A stretch of DNA of 64,000 nucleotides from Antarcticimicrobium sp. (GTDB taxonomy: Bacteria; Pseudomonadota; Alphaproteobacteria; Rhodobacterales; Rhodobacteraceae). Under the pieces are notes generated by a model, which saw only the letters and a program-made list of their open reading frames with translations, was not told where the DNA came from and made no database searches. The stretch covers positions 147,874-211,873 of the forward strand of contig NZ_JARGPK010000055.1 of the NCBI RefSeq assembly GCF_029212575.1, read 5' to 3'. A program made the translations under genes and the position numbers. Every line of letters starts with the position of its first letter. Position 1 is the first letter of the stretch. Below, in pieces: positions 55,556-64,000 of this stretch.

Positions 55556-56904
55556 CCACACTTGCGGGCGCCTCCGCCGCGGATGTGGAGCGCGCGGTCG
55601 CCAGTGCCCGCGCCGCCTTTGACGACGGGCGCTGGTCGCGGCTGGCGCCTGCCGCGCGGAAGAAGGTGATGCACGCCATCGCCGACCGGATCGAGGCCGA
55701 GGCGCTGGAACTGGCCGTGCTGGGCATTCGCGACAACGGGACCGAGTTCAACATGGCCTTCAAGGCCGAGCCGGGATCGGCGGCGGGCACCTTTCGCTAT
55801 TACGCCGAGGCCATCGACAAGGTGGCGGGCGAGATCGCGCCGACCGCCGCGGATGTGCTGGGCCTCGTGCACCGCGAACCGGTGGGGGTGGTGGGGGCCA
55901 TCGTGCCCTGGAACTTCCCGCTGATGATCGGGGCGTGGAAACTGGCGCCGGCGCTGGCGATGGGCAATTCGGTGGTGCTGAAACCGGCCGAGACCGCCTC
56001 GCTCACGCTGCTGCGGCTGGCCGAGATCTGTTCCGACTGCGGGCTGCCCGACGGGGTGCTGAACGTGGTCACCGGCCCCGGGGCCGAGACCGGCGCGGCG
56101 CTGTCGGCCTCGATGGGGGTCGATGTGCTGACCTTCACCGGATCGGGCGCCACGGGCCGCCGGCTGCTGGAGGCCTCTGCCGCCTCCAACCTCAAGCGGG
56201 TCTACCTGGAGCTGGGCGGCAAGTCGCCCAACATCGTCTTTGCCGATGCCCCCGATCTGGGGCAGGCGGCAAAGGTCTCGGCGATGGGGATCTTTCGCAA
56301 TTCCGGGCAGGTCTGCGTTGCCGGCTCACGCCTTTTGGTGGAGCGCGCGGTCCATGATGACTTCGTTGCCATGCTGACCGAGGAGGCCGAGGCGTTGCGA
56401 GTGGGCGATCCGCTCGATCTCGCCTCTCAGATCGGCGCGGTGAACTCCGAGGATCAGCTGCGCCGCAACCTCTCGTTCATGGACATGGCGCGGGCCGAGG
56501 GCGGACGGATCGCCACCGGCGGCAGCCGCATCCTGCAGGAGACCGGCGGCACCTACATGGCGCCCACCGTCGTCACCCATGTCACCCCCGACGCCACGCT
56601 GTTTCAGCGCGAGGTGTTCGGCCCGGTCCTCGCCGTCACGGCGTTCGACAGCGAGCAAGAGGCGCTGCACCTGGCCAATGCGACCGACTTCGGGCTGGCC
56701 GCCGCGGTCTGGACCGGCAACCTTGGCCGCGCGCATCGCATGGTGGCGGGCATCCGTGCCGGCGTGGTGCATGTGAACACCTACGGCGGCGCCGACATGA
56801 CCGTGCCGCTGGGCGGCGTCAAACAATCCGGTAACGGGCATGACAAATCGCTGCACGCGCTCGACAAATACGTTGACCTCAAGACAGCCTGGATCCAGCT
56901 GTAA
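55420..56904 (+). CDS. NAD(P)-dependent aldehyde dehydrogenase
   Basis: 494 residues. The oxyanion asparagine is in VPWNFPL (about 167), the cofactor loop in TFTGSGATGRRLL (about 243), the general base glutamate in LELGGKSPN (about 264), and the catalytic cysteine in NSGQVCVAGSR (about 298). It resembles betaine-aldehyde and gamma-aminobutyraldehyde-type enzymes. AAGGAGG four bases before the ATG supports this start although it lies 136 bases inside the tctA frame. It probably oxidises the aldehyde formed from a substrate imported by TctABC or made by the aminotransferase. Confidence 0.92.
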   Translation: MAEQSQIDELRQAAVAPQKLFLDGTWQAAEGAPLEVVSPIDGSVLTTLAGASAADVERAVASARAAFDDGRWSRLAPAARKKVMHAIADRIEAEALELAVLGIRDNGTEFNMAFKAEPGSAAGTFRYYAEAIDKVAGEIAPTAADVLGLVHREPVGVVGAIVPWNFPLMIGAWKLAPALAMGNSVVLKPAETASLTLLRLAEICSDCGLPDGVLNVVTGPGAETGAALSASMGVDVLTFTGSGATGRRLLEASAASNLKRVYLELGGKSPNIVFADAPDLGQAAKVSAMGIFRNSGQVCVAGSRLLVERAVHDDFVAMLTEEAEALRVGDPLDLASQIGAVNSEDQLRRNLSFMDMARAEGGRIATGGSRILQETGGTYMAPTVVTHVTPDATLFQREVFGPVLAVTAFDSEQEALHLANATDFGLAAAVWTGNLGRAHRMVAGIRAGVVHVNTYGGADMTVPLGGVKQSGNGHDKSLHALDKYVDLKTAWIQL

Positions 56905-56928
56905 CGCAACCCAGGGAGGGGGGACGCC

Positions 56929-58161
56929 ATGACAGACAAGACCATCCTCGTCGCGGGCACCTATGACACCAAGGACGACGAGTTGAACTACCTCTGCGAT
57001 TGCATCACCGGGCAGGGCGGCAGCGTGCTGACGATGGACGTCAGCGTGCTGGGCGATCCGAAGGAACGCACCGTCATTCCCAAATATCGCGTCGCCCAGG
57101 CCGGCGGCAGTTCCATCCAGGAGGTGATCGACAGCGGCAATGAGAATGCCGCGATGCAGATCATGGCGCGCGGCGCGGCGGTCCTGGCGCGCGGGCTTTA
57201 TGAAGAGGGACGGATTGACGGGGTGATCGTGCTGGGCGGCACCATGGGCACCGACCTGGCGCTTGATCTCTGCGCGGCGCTGCCGTTGGGGGTGCCGAAG
57301 TACATCGTCTCGACAGTGTCCTTCTCGCCGCTTCTGCCGCCCGAACGGATCCCGGCCGATGTGCAGATGATCCTCTGGGCCGGCGGGCTTTACGGGCTGA
57401 ACTCGGTCTGCAAATCCTCGCTCAGCCAGGCTGCTGGCGCGGTTCTGGGGGCGGCGCGGGCGGTCGAGATGCCCAAACGCAACCGGCCGCTGATCGGCAT
57501 GACCTCATTCGGCAAGACCGTGCTGCGCTACATGGTGACGCTGAAGCCCGAGCTTGAGAAACGCGGATACGAGGTGGCGGTGTTCCACGCCACCGGCATG
57601 GGCGGGCGGGCCTTCGAATCGCTGGCCGGTGAGGGGGCCTTTGCCGCCGTGATGGATTTCGCCCCGCAGGAGGTGTCGAACCATATCTTCGGCGGCCTCA
57701 GCGCAGGCGCGGACCGGATGACCCATGCGGGCCGTCTCGGCATTCCGCAGATCGTCGCGCCGGGGTGCTACGATCTGATCGATTATGTCGGCTGGCAACC
57801 GGCGCCGCCGCAGCTTGCCGACCGGCCCAGCCATGCGCATAACCGGCTGTTGACCTCGGCGGTTCTGACCTCCGGGGAACGGCGGCAGGTCGCGCGCGAG
57901 ATCTGCGGCAAGCTGGCCGATGCTTCGGGCCCGGTTGCCCTGCTGCTGCCGCGCGGCGGTTGCAACGAATGGGATCGCCCCGGCGCCGACCTGCACGACG
58001 CCGAAGGGCTGGCCGCCTTCTGCGACGAGGTGACGGCCTGCTGCCCTGCCAACGTGGACCTGCAGCAGCTGACGGCGCATATCAACGACGCCGCCTTTGC
58101 CGAAGCGGCGCTGGCCCGGTTCGACGCATGGGTGGACGCGGGGATCATTCCCCGCCCGTGA
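56929..58161 (+). CDS. Tm-1-like ATP-binding domain protein (UPF0261)
   Basis: 410 residues. The N-terminal half (ILVAGTYDTKDDELNYLCD, then GGSSIQEVIDSGNENAAMQIM, GVIVLGGTMGTDLA) and C-terminal half (LIGMTSFGKTVLRYM, HATGMGGRAFESL, FGGLSAGADRMTHAG, IPQIVAPGCYDLIDY) match the Tm-1-like family, named after a tomato antiviral protein whose N-terminal domain binds ATP. Bacterial members occur in catabolic operons, often with a TIM-barrel partner not present here. Reaction unknown. It follows the aldehyde dehydrogenase by 24 bases and ends the operon. Confidence 0.88.
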   Translation: MTDKTILVAGTYDTKDDELNYLCDCITGQGGSVLTMDVSVLGDPKERTVIPKYRVAQAGGSSIQEVIDSGNENAAMQIMARGAAVLARGLYEEGRIDGVIVLGGTMGTDLALDLCAALPLGVPKYIVSTVSFSPLLPPERIPADVQMILWAGGLYGLNSVCKSSLSQAAGAVLGAARAVEMPKRNRPLIGMTSFGKTVLRYMVTLKPELEKRGYEVAVFHATGMGGRAFESLAGEGAFAAVMDFAPQEVSNHIFGGLSAGADRMTHAGRLGIPQIVAPGCYDLIDYVGWQPAPPQLADRPSHAHNRLLTSAVLTSGERRQVAREICGKLADASGPVALLLPRGGCNEWDRPGADLHDAEGLAAFCDEVTACCPANVDLQQLTAHINDAAFAEAALARFDAWVDAGIIPRP

Positions 58162-58220
58162 TCGTATCCCCGCGCCCCCCCGGTTCCCGCCGCAATATTC
58201 TTACGCGCGGGGCTTTGGAC

Positions 58221-58287
58221 TTGATCTCATCTGCCGCTTGCGCCTAGTCTGCGCGCAGCTTGCGGAACCCGGTTCCGCATTGCGAAA
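58221..58287 (+). promoter_or_regulatory. Promoter and palindromic operator of the beta-oxidation operon
   Basis: TTGATC (58221-58226) and CTAGTC (58244-58249) are 17 bases apart. Just downstream lies TGCGGAACC-C-GGTTCCGCA (58261-58279), a perfect 9-1-9 palindrome, overlapped by a second dyad TTCCGCA-T-TGCGAAA (58273-58287). This would cover the predicted start region and suggests a repressor site; its protein is not encoded nearby. The rest of 58162-58459 holds CGCAA-N9-TTGCG at 58333-58351 and no gene. Confidence 0.55.
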
Positions 58288-58459
58288 TTGTCGGAGGGGA
58301 GGCCTGACCGCGCGCCGCACAGCCGGAAGTGACGCAATGTTATGCGTTGCGGGTTTGCACAGGCGCCGCCTTCACCGCTAGAAATCCGATAGACTGCGAC
58401 CAACACCGGCACAAGGGCCCGCGCGCGGGTCGGCCGGTCACAAAGAGGGGAAAGGCCGG

Positions 58460-60547
58460 ATGTCCGAGGCCATTGTTTACGAGAAAATTGGCGATATCGC
58501 GGTACTGGCGGCAAACAACCCGCCGGTCAACGCGCTGGGTCTCGCGGTGCGCCAGGGGCTGGTCGAGGGGATCGAGCGGGCCGAAAAGGACGGCGCCAAG
58601 GGGGTGCTGATCTATGGCGAGGGGCGGACGTTCTTCGCCGGCGCCGACATCCGCGAATTCGGCAAGCCGCCGACCGAACCCTTCCTGCCTGACGTCTGCA
58701 CCCGCATCGAATCCTCGCCGCTGATCGTGGTGTCGGCGCTGCACGGCACCGCGCTGGGCGGCGGGCTCGAGATTGCGCTGGGCTCGCATTACCGCATCGC
58801 CGTGCCCAAGGCGCGCATGGGCCTGCCCGAGGTTCTGATCGGTGTGATGCCGGGCGCCGGCGGCACCCAGCGCCTGCCGCGTCTGATCGGCATCGACGCT
58901 TCGCTCGACGTGATCACCTCGGGCCGTCAGGTCGGCGCCGCCGAGGCGCTGGAGATGGGCCTCATAGACCGCATCGAGGACGGCACCCCGCGCGAGATCG
59001 GCCTGGCCTATGCGCAAGAGTTGATCGACACGAACGCCCCCCGCCGCGCCATCAGCGAGATGGCCGCGCCCGCCCCGGTGGATTTCGACGCGCTCTATGA
59101 TTCCGTGCTGAAAAAGGGCCGCGGCCAGCTTGCCCCCGCCGTCGCCGTGCGCGGCATCCAGGCCAGCAGCGAACTGCCTTTCGCCGAGGGCATGAAGCGC
59201 GAGCGCGAGCTGTTCATGGAACTCATGGCCACCGACCAGCGCGAGGGGCTGATCCACGCCTTCTTTGCCGAGCGCGCAGTTGGCAAGCTGCCCGAACTGG
59301 ACGGGGTGACGCCCCGCGACCTGACCGCCATCGGCGTCATCGGCGGCGGCACCATGGGGGCGGGCATCGCCACCTCGGCGCTGCTCTCGGGGCTCAAGGT
59401 CACGCTGATCGAGATGAACGCGGAGGCGGCGCAGGCCGCCAAGACCCGGATCTCGGGCAACCTGCAAGGTGCGCTGAAACGCGGCAAGATCAGCCAGGCG
59501 CAGTTCGAGGAGCTGACCGAAAAATCGCTGACGCTGGCCACTGATTACGCCGCGCTCTCCGACGCCGATCTGGTGATCGAGGCGGTGTTCGAGGAGATGG
59601 GCGTGAAAAAGGACGTGTTCGGCAAGCTCGACGCGGTCTGCAAGCCGGGCGCAGTGCTGGCCTCCAACACCTCTTACCTCGACGTGAACGAGATTGCCGC
59701 CTGCACCTCGCGTCCCGGCGACGTCATCGGGCTGCACTTCTTCTCGCCGGCCCATGTGATGAAACTGCTCGAGGTCGTGGTCGCCGACAAGACCGCGCCG
59801 GACGTGGCCGCCACCGGTTTCGCGCTGGGCAAGAAGATGGGCAAGGTCTCGGTCCGCGCCGGGGTCTGCGACGGCTTCATCGGCAATCGCATCCTGTCGA
59901 AATACCGCACCTGCGCCGACTACATGATCCTTGACGGCGCCAGCCCCTATCAGATCGACGCGGCGCTTGAGAAATTCGGCTTTGCCATGGGCCCCTATGC
60001 GGTGGGCGATCTGGCCGGGCTCGACATCGGCTGGGCCGTGCGCAAGCGCAAGCGCGCCGAGGGGATGGACCCGCGCGCGCGCGATTTCACCTATGCCGAC
60101 AAGCTCTGCGAGGGGGGCAATTTCGGCCAGAAGACCGGCAAGGGTTATTACGACTATGCCGCCGGCGCCAAGGCCCGCGTGCCCAACCCCGACATGATGC
60201 CGCTGATCGAGGCCGACCGCGCCGCGCAGGGCCTCACCCCGCGCGCGTTCACGGACGACGAGATCGTGCGCCGCTACATGGCCGCGATGGTCAACGAGGC
60301 CGCCAAGGTGGTGGGCGAGGGGATCGCCAAGCGACCGCTCGATGTCGATGTCACCCTGCTCTACGGCTACGGCTTTCCGCGCTATCGCGGCGGGCCGATG
60401 AAATGGGCCGACATGCAGGGCCTTGACGGGCTGCTCGCGGACATCAAGTCCTGGGCCGAGGCGGATCCCTATTTCTGGGACCCTGCGCCGCTGTTGGAGC
60501 AACTCGTCGCCGAAGGGCGCACGTTCGACGATCTGAACAAGGATTGA
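58460..60547 (+). CDS. Bifunctional enoyl-CoA hydratase / 3-hydroxyacyl-CoA dehydrogenase (FadB/FadJ-like)
   Basis: 695 residues. The N-terminal crotonase domain has GRTFFAGADIREF (oxyanion hole, about 55-67) and ALHGTALGGGLEIALGSHYR (about 93-112) with the catalytic glutamates further on in GLPEVLIGVMPGAGGTQRLP. The NAD domain begins IGVIGGGTMGAGIA (about 293) and contains SNTSYLDVNEIA and HFFSPAHVMKLLEVV with the catalytic histidine. It hydrates enoyl-CoA and oxidises the 3-hydroxyacyl-CoA. First gene of an operon with thiolase and two acyl-CoA dehydrogenases. Confidence 0.95.
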   Translation: MSEAIVYEKIGDIAVLAANNPPVNALGLAVRQGLVEGIERAEKDGAKGVLIYGEGRTFFAGADIREFGKPPTEPFLPDVCTRIESSPLIVVSALHGTALGGGLEIALGSHYRIAVPKARMGLPEVLIGVMPGAGGTQRLPRLIGIDASLDVITSGRQVGAAEALEMGLIDRIEDGTPREIGLAYAQELIDTNAPRRAISEMAAPAPVDFDALYDSVLKKGRGQLAPAVAVRGIQASSELPFAEGMKRERELFMELMATDQREGLIHAFFAERAVGKLPELDGVTPRDLTAIGVIGGGTMGAGIATSALLSGLKVTLIEMNAEAAQAAKTRISGNLQGALKRGKISQAQFEELTEKSLTLATDYAALSDADLVIEAVFEEMGVKKDVFGKLDAVCKPGAVLASNTSYLDVNEIAACTSRPGDVIGLHFFSPAHVMKLLEVVVADKTAPDVAATGFALGKKMGKVSVRAGVCDGFIGNRILSKYRTCADYMILDGASPYQIDAALEKFGFAMGPYAVGDLAGLDIGWAVRKRKRAEGMDPRARDFTYADKLCEGGNFGQKTGKGYYDYAAGAKARVPNPDMMPLIEADRAAQGLTPRAFTDDEIVRRYMAAMVNEAAKVVGEGIAKRPLDVDVTLLYGYGFPRYRGGPMKWADMQGLDGLLADIKSWAEADPYFWDPAPLLEQLVAEGRTFDDLNKD

Positions 60548-60562
60548 AAAGGAGAAATCCCG

Positions 60563-61738
60563 ATGAAACAAGCTGTTATCGTAGCTGCCAACCGCACCGG
60601 TCTGGCCAAGTCCTTCCGGGGGTCGTTCAACATCACCCATGGCGCCACCATGGGTGGCCACGCGGTGCAGGCCGCGGTGGAGCGCTCCGGGCTCGAACCC
60701 GGCGAGATCGAGGATTGCTTCATGGGCTGCGGCACGCCCGAGGCCGAGACCGGCAGCAACATCGCGCGCCAGATCGCCCTGCGCGCCGGGCTGCCGATCA
60801 CCACATCCGGCGTGACGGTCAACCGGTTCTGCTCCTCCGGGCTGCAGACCGTGGCGATGGCCGCCAACGCGATCACCTGCGAAGGCGCCGGCCCGATGGT
60901 CGCCGGCGGGGTTGAAAGCATCTCGATGGTGCAGCCCAAGGCGCGGCAAGCGCCCGATCCGTGGCTGCTGGAGCATAAGCCGGCGGTCTACATGACCATG
61001 ATCGAAACTGCCGACATCGTCGCCAACCGCTATGGCATCACGCGCGAGGCGCAGGACGAATACGGTCTGCGCAGCCAGCAGCGGATCGCCAAGGCGCAGG
61101 AAAGCGGCCTCTTCGCCGACGAGATCGTGCCGATGACCGCCACCATGGCCGTCAAGGACAAGGAAACCGGCGAGATCACGATGCAAGAGGTCGTGGTCGA
61201 CCGCGACGAATGCAACCGGCCGCAAACCACGCTCGAGGGGCTGGCCAAGCTGGAGCCGGTGCGCGGCGCGGGCAACTTCGTCACCGCCGGCAACGCCAGC
61301 CAGCTTTCCGATGGCGCCGCCGCCGTGGTGCTGATGGACAGCGCCGATGCCGAGAAGCGCGGGATCGAGGCGATGGGTGCCTTCAAGGGCTTTGCCGTTG
61401 CCGGATGCGAGCCCGACGAGATGGGCATTGGCCCGGTCTTTGCCGTGCCGCGCCTGCTGGAACGTCACGGGCTCAAGGTCGACGACATCGACATCTGGGA
61501 GTTGAACGAGGCTTTCGCGTCGCAGGCGCTCTATTGCCGCGACCGGCTCGGAATCGACGACGAGAAATGCAACGTCAACGGCGGCTCCATCGCCATCGGC
61601 CACCCCTTCGGCATGACCGGCGGCCGCATGATCGGCCACATCCTGCGCGAGGGCAAGCGGCGCGGCGCCAAGCTGGGCGTGGTGACCATGTGCATCGGCG
61701 GCGGCATGGGCGCGGCGGGCCTGTTCGAAATCTACTGA
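60563..61738 (+). CDS. Acetyl-CoA C-acyltransferase (thiolase)
   Basis: 391 residues, type I thiolase. The acyl-accepting cysteine lies in [12 protein letters not shown] (about 90), the histidine in [14 protein letters not shown] (about 350), and the second cysteine in [11 protein letters not shown] (about 380). It cleaves 3-ketoacyl-CoA to acetyl-CoA and a shortened acyl-CoA. AAAAGGAG precedes the start, 15 bases after the FadB/J-like gene. Confidence 0.96.
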   Translation: MKQAVIVAANRTGLAKSFRGSFNITHGATMGGHAVQAAVERSGLEPGEIEDCFMGCGTPEAETGSNIARQIALRAGLPITTSGVTVNRFCSSGLQTVAMAANAITCEGAGPMVAGGVESISMVQPKARQAPDPWLLEHKPAVYMTMIETADIVANRYGITREAQDEYGLRSQQRIAKAQESGLFADEIVPMTATMAVKDKETGEITMQEVVVDRDECNRPQTTLEGLAKLEPVRGAGNFVTAGNASQLSDGAAAVVLMDSADAEKRGIEAMGAFKGFAVAGCEPDEMGIGPVFAVPRLLERHGLKVDDIDIWELNEAFASQALYCRDRLGIDDEKCNVNGGSIAIGHPFGMTGGRMIGHILREGKRRGAKLGVVTMCIGGGMGAAGLFEIY

Positions 61739-61751
61739 GAGGAGCGTCCCG

Positions 61752-62942
61752 ATGGACCTGAGCTATTCCCCCGAGGAGCAGGCGTTCCGTGACGAGGTTC
61801 GCGCCTTTCTCCGCGACGACCTGCCAAAGGAACTGTCCGACAAGGTCCGCTCCGGCGCCGAGCTGGGCAAGGCCGATATCGAACGCTGGCACGCGATCCT
61901 GAACGCGCGCGGCTGGCTGGCCCAGAACTGGCCCAAGGCGTTTGGCGGCGCCGAGTGGAACGCGGTGCAACGCCATATCTTCGAGGAGGAGGCGGCGATG
62001 GCCAACGCCCCGCGCATCGTGCCCTTTGGCCTCGGCATGTTGGCGCCGGTGCTGCAGAAATTCGGCTCAAAGCAACAGCAGGACCATTACCTGCCGCGCA
62101 TCCTGTCCGGCGAAGACTGGTGGTGCCAGGGCTATTCCGAACCGGGCGCCGGTTCGGACCTGGCCAGCCTCAAGACCCGCGCGGTGCGCGACGGCGATCA
62201 CTACATCGTCAACGGGCAGAAGACCTGGACCACGCTGGGCCAGCACGCCAACATGATCTTCTGCCTGGTGCGCACCGACCCGGACGTGAAACAGCAAGAG
62301 GGGATCTCCTTTCTGCTGATCGACATGGACACGCCGGGCATCGAGGTGCGCCCGATCATCCTGCTCGACGGCACGCCCGAAGTGAACGAGGTCTTCTTCA
62401 ACGACGTGAAGGTTCCGGTCGAGAACCTGGTGGGCGAGGAGAACAAGGGCTGGACCTATGCCAAGTACCTGCTGACGCATGAGCGCACCAACATCGCCGG
62501 CGTCGGGTTTTCCCAGGCCGGGATCGACGCGGTCAAGCGCATCGCGCGGGCCGAGATGGCCGGCGGTCGCCCGCTGATCGAGAACCCGCATTTCGCCGCC
62601 CGGCTGGCACGGGTCGAGATCGACCTGATGGCGATGTCCACCACCAACCTGCGCATCATCAGCCAGGCGGCGGCGGGGCAAGCCCCCGGCGTGGAAAGCT
62701 CCATGCTCAAGGTCAAGGGCACCATCATCCGGCAGGAGATCAACGATCTCGCCCGGCGCGCGGTGGGCCCCTACGCGATGCCCTTCGCCTCCGAGGCGGT
62801 CGAAGGCGACAACGCGCCGATCGGCCCGGAGTACGCCGGGCCCGTGGCAGCGCAGTATTTCAACAACCGCAAGCTGTCGATCTTCGGCGGCTCGAACGAG
62901 ATCCAGCGCGGGATCATCGCCAAAGTCAAGATGGAGGGCTGA
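61752..62942 (+). CDS. Acyl-CoA dehydrogenase (first of a pair)
   Basis: 396 residues, FAD-dependent. Signature WWCQGYSEPGAGSDLASL (about 117-134) and GQKTWTTLGQHANMIF match the family's flavin and substrate loops; the C-terminus SIFGGSNEIQRGIIAKV is standard. Pairs of acyl-CoA dehydrogenases of this kind, the second shorter and divergent, often act as a heteromeric enzyme on branched, cyclic or side-chain acyl-CoAs. GAGGAG is seven bases before the start. Confidence 0.93.
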   Translation: MDLSYSPEEQAFRDEVRAFLRDDLPKELSDKVRSGAELGKADIERWHAILNARGWLAQNWPKAFGGAEWNAVQRHIFEEEAAMANAPRIVPFGLGMLAPVLQKFGSKQQQDHYLPRILSGEDWWCQGYSEPGAGSDLASLKTRAVRDGDHYIVNGQKTWTTLGQHANMIFCLVRTDPDVKQQEGISFLLIDMDTPGIEVRPIILLDGTPEVNEVFFNDVKVPVENLVGEENKGWTYAKYLLTHERTNIAGVGFSQAGIDAVKRIARAEMAGGRPLIENPHFAARLARVEIDLMAMSTTNLRIISQAAAGQAPGVESSMLKVKGTIIRQEINDLARRAVGPYAMPFASEAVEGDNAPIGPEYAGPVAAQYFNNRKLSIFGGSNEIQRGIIAKVKMEG

Positions 62943-62948
62943 GGAACA

Positions 62949-64000
62949 TGGATTTCACGCTGACCGATGAACGGCAGATGCTGCAGGACACGCTGCGGCG
63001 CTATCTGGCCGACAAGTACACCACCAAGGCACGCAACAAGATCCTCGAGAGCGACACCGGGATCAGCGCCACGATCTGGTCCGAACTGGCCGACCTGGGC
63101 GTCATCGGCGCGCTGTTCAGCGAGGAGCAGGGCGGCTTCGGCGGCGCCGGTTTCGACATCACCACCGTGTTCGAGGAACTGGGCCGCGCCGGCGTGGTTG
63201 AGCCGTTTCTCGACACCGCGGTGCTGGGCGGACGGCTGATCGCCGCGCTGGGTGACGCGGACCAGCAGGCGCTGCTCGAAAAGGTGATCGCGGGCAGCCT
63301 GCACCTGGCCGTCGCGCATGGTGAGCCGACCAGCCGCTATGACCTCGGCCGGGTCGAAACCACGGCCGTACAAAACGGCGCGGAAATCGTACTGAACGGG
63401 CGCAAGGCCGTGGTCGTCAACGCCGAGGCCGCCGGGTCCCTGATCGTCTCGGCCCGCGAAAGCGGTGCTGCGGATGACGCGGACGGAATCTCCCTCTTCC
63501 TGGTGCCGGCGGACAGCGCCGGGGTGGCCCTGCGCGGCTATCCGATGCTCGCCGGCGGCCGTGCCGCCGAGATCACGCTCGACAACCTGCGCCTGCCCGC
63601 CTCGGCCCGGTTGGGGGCTGCTGGCGAAGCTTACCCCGCCATCGCGGCGGCGGTGGCGGCGGCCAGCGTGGCGCTGTCGGCCGAGGCGCTGGGCGCGATG
63701 GAGACCGCGACGGAACTCACCCGCGGCTACCTGATGACGCGGCAGCAGTTCGGTCGGCCCATCGGGACGTTCCAGGCGCTGCAGCACCGGTTCTCCGACC
63801 TGCTGATCGAACTGGAGCAGGCCCGTTCGGCGGTGATCAACGCCGCCGGTCATCTGGCCGACGACCCCCTGTCGCGCGACCGGCACATCGCGGCGGCGCG
63901 CAACCTGATCGGGCGCGCCGGGCGGGTGGTGGCCGAGGAGGCGATCCAGATGCACGGCGGCCTCGCCATGTCGCAGGAATACGAACTGGCCCCTATCGCC
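62949..64000 (+). CDS. Acyl-CoA dehydrogenase (second of a pair; 3' end outside window)
   Basis: The first 350 codons are present, beginning MDFTLTDERQMLQDTLRRYL. The family fold continues with GGFGGAGFDITTVFEELG about 60-77, RQQFGRPIGTFQALQHRFSD about 255-274 and IQMHGGLAMSQEYELAPIA at the window edge. The middle segment lacks the usual Y-x-E-P-G-x-G-S-D loop of its partner, as is common in the divergent subunit of heteromeric acyl-CoA dehydrogenases. It starts six bases after the preceding gene. Confidence 0.9.

Noticed and set aside
58340..61639. 1099-codon open frame opposite the beta-oxidation genes
   Set aside because: Shadow of the FadB/J-like and thiolase genes, which have all catalytic motifs; no protein-family feature on this strand.

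Overview
The window is GC-rich and densely packed. Its gene content suggests a marine-type alphaproteobacterium of the Rhodobacterales (Roseobacter/Paracoccus relatives). Pointers are a fused double-domain NarK divergent from a NarR-like regulator, as in Paracoccus; a monomeric isocitrate dehydrogenase; alphaproteobacterial-type arsenite oxidase; TctABC transport; and many GntR/IclR-controlled catabolic operons. Genus assignment is inference. I saw no rRNA, tRNA or CRISPR array.

Layout. 1-8250: respiratory nitrate reductase narKGH (minus, narH cut by the window edge), divergent from narR, with two FNR-type boxes between them. 8369-9827: a collapsed tetR/RND-efflux locus, all fragments. 9829-13381: gentisate degradation (gentisate dioxygenase, FAH hydrolase, flavin reductase) with a divergent GntR regulator. 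13447-15324: a large beta-helix/RTX protein, probably secreted. 15543-19455: copper homeostasis copZ / copA-cueR-methyltransferase around a textbook CueR promoter. 19463-24399: tex and icd, housekeeping. 24522-31194: arsenite sensing and oxidation, aioXSR-aioBA. 31325-37481: a short reductive-dehalogenase-like protein, an AcoR-type regulator, an alcohol dehydrogenase and a solute-binding protein whose ABC partners have been deleted, leaving an ATPase tail and an IS110 transposase scrap.

37707-43325: a compact six-gene minus-strand operon: two small proteins, NodU-type carbamoyltransferase, SGNH hydrolase, pheophorbide-a-oxygenase-like Rieske protein with a membrane anchor, and methyltransferase. 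I do not recognise it as a described pathway and consider it the most interesting locus. 43488-45113: arsR, ArsP-type permease, thioredoxin-like protein. 45343-47508: katG. 47736-49994: flavin reductase and luciferase-like monooxygenase with a divergent MarR-like regulator. 50032-58161: aminotransferase and IclR regulator divergent from tctCBA, aldehyde dehydrogenase and Tm-1-like protein. 58460-end: beta-oxidation operon (FadB/J-like, thiolase, two acyl-CoA dehydrogenases, the last cut by the window).

How it fits together: nitrate and arsenite modules together would allow arsenite as electron donor and nitrate as acceptor; copper, ArsR/ArsP and KatG modules add metal(loid) and peroxide defence; the rest is substrate-specific catabolism. 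Both bacterial-enhancer-type regulators (aioR and the AcoR-like gene) lack the GAFTGA loop, so their promoters are unlikely to be sigma-54 promoters. Two deletion scars (8.4-9.8 kb and 37.2-37.5 kb) show recent gene loss.
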